Positions 41,186 to 43,562 of a stretch of 43,562 nt of DNA are shown piece by piece; position 1 is the first letter of the stretch, and each line of letters starts with the position of its first letter. The notes beneath the pieces were generated by a model. That model saw only the letters and a program-made list of their open reading frames with translations. It had not been told where the DNA came from and made no database searches. A program made the translations under genes and the position numbers. Source of the DNA: an uncultured Clostridia bacterium (GTDB lineage: Bacteria > Bacillota > Clostridia > Oscillospirales > Acutalibacteraceae); contig CAMHMN010000016.1 in assembly GCA_946186245.1 (NCBI GenBank), positions 1 to 43,562 on the forward strand, in the 5' to 3' direction.

Positions 41186-42096
41186 CCCTCCTTAAATATG
41201 ACTCTCCACGCCGCCGCGACAAGCGAATGGAAGACCAGCCACGGTCTGCGCCGCAGCTCACGCTTTTCGTCCGGCGTGAGATATGGATTCAGATAGGATC
41301 TGTATTTGCGGTAGTATTTATAGTAGTAAGACGGCTTCCACGGCTTGCATTTGCCCATGTAGTGCGCAATGACCACCCGCTCCCGCTCTGAACGCCTGTA
41401 ACGGGGACTGAAAATGTATTGCAGGAAATCGCCCGTTCCCACGTATTCGGTGGTGAAATTGTACTCGCGGGGAGCGTATTGGATGCTGTCCTTGAAGTAG
41501 ACGTTGATCAGATCCTGATCGGGGAATTCCAGCGTCAGCCCGCATTCGCCCATGAACCGGAACAGTTCGTCGAGCTGAAAGCGCTCCTTCATCAGCGGAA
41601 TGTTGAAAAGGATCACGCCGGAATTGATGTATCTGTAGTTCTCCCCCAGTCCCAGATTCTTCTTGCGCTCCGGATAATAGCTGTCGCCGAGGTAATCCGG
41701 CACCGCGATCATCTGCCTGCCTTCAAAATCCGAAGCGTAGAATTCCCTGATCGACCGGAAAATGATGATGTCCGGGTCGAGGTAGAGCGCTCTTTCTTCC
41801 TCCGGCAGAAGCTGGGGAATCAGCAGACGGTAGTACATTTCCTTTGTAAAATACTTTGTCACCGTCGCGCCGTCGAACAGCTCCGGCGGCACCGGAATGT
41901 CGGTAAATTCGCCGCCGTATTTCGCAATGTGGTCGGAAAGCCGTCTGAGATTTTCCTTGCATACGTTGGAGTGCAGCAGATAAACATGAATTCCTGCGCC
42001 GTTGTGCTCAAAAAGCGATTCCAGCATGATCAGCGCCGGTCGAATGTAGTTGTCGTCCACTGTAATGACGACATTCATCTCGCTTGTCATCGCCAT
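41182..42096 (-). CDS. Family 8 glycosyltransferase (first of two)
   Basis: A 304-residue GT8 closely similar to its downstream neighbour: MNVVITVDDNYIRPALIML, KEMYYRLLIPQLLP, YLDPDIII (D107, D109), YINSGVILFNIPL, FPDQDLINVYF and HYMGKCKPW. The two look like a tandem duplication that has diverged. The ATG at 42094-42096 follows AAGGAGG by 12 bases; an in-frame TTG at 42144 has no site, and the ATG at 42078 is also possible. It lies 165 bp after the PelG-like gene. Confidence 0.9.
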   Translation of the reverse strand: MAMTSEMNVVITVDDNYIRPALIMLESLFEHNGAGIHVYLLHSNVCKENLRRLSDHIAKYGGEFTDIPVPPELFDGATVTKYFTKEMYYRLLIPQLLPEEERALYLDPDIIIFRSIREFYASDFEGRQMIAVPDYLGDSYYPERKKNLGLGENYRYINSGVILFNIPLMKERFQLDELFRFMGECGLTLEFPDQDLINVYFKDSIQYAPREYNFTTEYVGTGDFLQYIFSPRYRRSERERVVIAHYMGKCKPWKPSYYYKYYRKYRSYLNPYLTPDEKRELRRRPWLVFHSLVAAAWRVIFKEG

Positions 42097-42261
42097 GTCC
42101 AGCCGCTGCCTCCTTATCGTCATGGTTTTTATGCGGATTGTCAAACTGTCAAGCGCTGTAAATCGTGGAAAGGAAGTTTTTTCTCCGGTCGGAGCAAAGG
42201 ATGGCTTTGATTAACGCCGGATCTGTTGCGCCCTTCCCGTTTTCAATCACCTTGCAGTTGT

Positions 42262-43562
42262 TTATTTCTTTGCCTTTGCGGCAATTTCCTTCATCTGGGC
42301 TTCGCGTTCCGCTTTCTGCTGAGCGAACATCTTCTGCTTCTGCTGCTCTGCCTCTTCCTTTACCTTGTCTTCCTTGGTGTGCTTGAGGTTGGCAAGCATT
42401 TCGTCGGCTTCGTCGATGCGTCTCTTGGTCATCTTGCCGGCGGAAGTGGTGTTGACGATCATGCCGCGGCAGAAAATCTGCTCGTCGATCTTGTTGATCA
42501 CCCTGCGCAGGCGCAAGTAGCCGATGGTCCAGCCGATGAATGCACCCAAGAACAGGCCGAGACCCGCGAAAACGACGTCGAAGTAGGTGGTGATGATGGA
42601 TCCGATCAGCGTACCCAGGAAGAAGCCTATGGTCACCATGCAGGTGCCTATGCCGTCATCAAAGTAGAAGAGGAAGATGACTTCGCAGTACATGATGAAG
42701 GTGACAAAGTAGGCAGCCGCCAGCGCCGGATAGATGGAGAGGATAACGCCTTCAAATCCGAAGTCGGGCAGGAAGATCATCGCCAGTATGAAGAGAATGA
42801 TGGTGATGATGAACTGGAAGCGGATAATGTAGAAGAGCTCGCTCTTGAGCGTGCGGAACATGTTCTTCTTGGCAAGCTCGATATCCTCGCCGCCGCCGCC
42901 GTTGACCGTCTCAAGATAGGCCTGGTAAGAGCCGAAGAAGGAAGTCTCGGCCTTGACGACGAATATAACCAGTGTGGAAATATTGGTGAAAAGGGCAAGA
43001 CATGTCGCCATATCGTAATCAGGCGCCGTCCAGAACACGTTGCCGATATAGGCGCTGCGGTCGGTGGTCCAGTAGACGAAATTGTGGACGTAAAGTCCGA
43101 ATGTGTAAAAGAAGTTGGTGATAAACAGCGGCTTGAATCGCAGGAAGTACTTCAGCGCCTCGGTGTAATTCTTGCTCGACACCTTGAAGTAGGTCTTCAG
43201 GTTGGCGTAGAGCATGGTGGAGATGATGGAGAAGCAAAGCACCATGGAGCCGAGAATCGCGTAGGAAACCGCGTTGTGGAATACATACACGCTGACAATG
43301 GCGAATACCAGCGCGGCGAGTATTCCCAGGAAGTAAGCCATACCGATCTTGCCGTAGTCCTTCAGAGCCGAAACATAGGTCATCAGGTAGAGCGACATAT
43401 TGATGACCATGAAGAACCAGTAGGACAGGAACGTGAAGAAGGGGTCGATGCCGACTTCGATCTCTCTGAATACGATGTAGAGCGAAGCGAGGAAGGCAAG
43501 CACCATGTTGAGTGCCAGACCGACATTGATAGCCGGCATGATGTCGGTTATCTGCTCCTGAT
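42262..43562 (-). CDS. pelG: PelG-like exopolysaccharide exporter (N-terminus outside window)
   Basis: About 433 residues are visible and the frame is open through the window edge (QEQITDI precedes the first ATG), so the true start lies beyond. It is a polytopic MOP-type transporter with roughly ten TM helices here. The segment LFITNFFYTFGLYVHNFVYW, then TAPDYDMATCLALFTNISTL and KAETSFFGSYQAYLETV, matches the pattern of PelG, which moves Pel polymer across the membrane with PelD, PelE and PelF. The last ~75 residues form a charged, Lys/Glu/Gln-rich coiled-coil tail not expected in PelG. PelF would be expected upstream, outside the window. Confidence 0.82.
   Translation of the reverse strand, partial: QEQITDIMPAINVGLALNMVLAFLASLYIVFREIEVGIDPFFTFLSYWFFMVINMSLYLMTYVSALKDYGKIGMAYFLGILAALVFAIVSVYVFHNAVSYAILGSMVLCFSIISTMLYANLKTYFKVSSKNYTEALKYFLRFKPLFITNFFYTFGLYVHNFVYWTTDRSAYIGNVFWTAPDYDMATCLALFTNISTLVIFVVKAETSFFGSYQAYLETVNGGGGEDIELAKKNMFRTLKSELFYIIRFQFIITIILFILAMIFLPDFGFEGVILSIYPALAAAYFVTFIMYCEVIFLFYFDDGIGTCMVTIGFFLGTLIGSIITTYFDVVFAGLGLFLGAFIGWTIGYLRLRRVINKIDEQIFCRGMIVNTTSAGKMTKRRIDEADEMLANLKHTKEDKVKEEAEQQKQKMFAQQKAEREAQMKEIAAKAKK

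Overview
The window looks like a chromosomal segment of a moderately GC-rich Clostridia species, probably Oscillospirales/Ruminococcaceae-like. The grounds are strong AGGAGG-type ribosome binding sites, consensus sigma-A promoters (TTGACA/TATAAT), gatCAB, LCP and RemA genes, the Firmicutes gene order around gmk-rpoZ-priA-def-fmt, and hairpin-rich intergenic repeats. The genus is an inference. No rRNA, tRNA, CRISPR array or intact insertion sequence was seen.

Region 1 (1-11786, minus strand) is a long housekeeping operon read from a near-perfect promoter at 11873-11902: yicC, remA, gmk, rpoZ, priA, def, a small membrane protein, fmt, a YugP-like zinc peptidase, rsmB, rlmN, a PP2C phosphatase and a Ser/Thr kinase cut by the window edge. 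It matches the Bacillus yloC-prkC order except that coaBC is absent and two membrane-protein genes are added. Most junctions overlap or nearly touch. Three intergenic gaps hold four copies of an unusual element made of heptanucleotide repeats plus a GC hairpin.

Region 2 (11787-23463, mostly plus strand) carries a fused MacB-type ABC transporter, a 770-bp repeat-rich gap with a MITE-like insertion that has a target-site duplication, an AlaA-type aminotransferase, a lipoprotein, a divergent 90-residue peptide gene that resembles a Nif11-type leader peptide, a membrane acyltransferase, tex, a second lipoprotein translationally coupled to tex, and a DUF1292 protein. A 0.8-kb AT-rich gap follows.

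Region 3 (23464-31190) has the minus-strand gatC-gatA-gatB operon with its own promoter and terminator, a divergent LytR-CpsA-Psr protein, folB-folK (overlapping), ilvE, and a small Thr-rich lipoprotein.

Region 4 (31393-43562, minus strand) is a cell-surface polysaccharide cluster running in from beyond the right edge. In transcription order it has a PelG-like exporter (5' end outside the window), two tandem GT8 glycosyltransferases, a protein fusing an NAD-epimerase-like domain to a complete PelD-like module (four TM helices, GAF, degenerate GGDEF with an intact RxxD c-di-GMP site), a PelE-like TM/helical-repeat protein, an 804-residue GT-C-like membrane protein, a GT2, a GT4 and a DPMS-like GT2. 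I read it as a variant c-di-GMP-responsive Pel-type exopolysaccharide system. The epimerase-like domain lacks the SDR catalytic Tyr/Lys pair. This is the most interesting part of the window.
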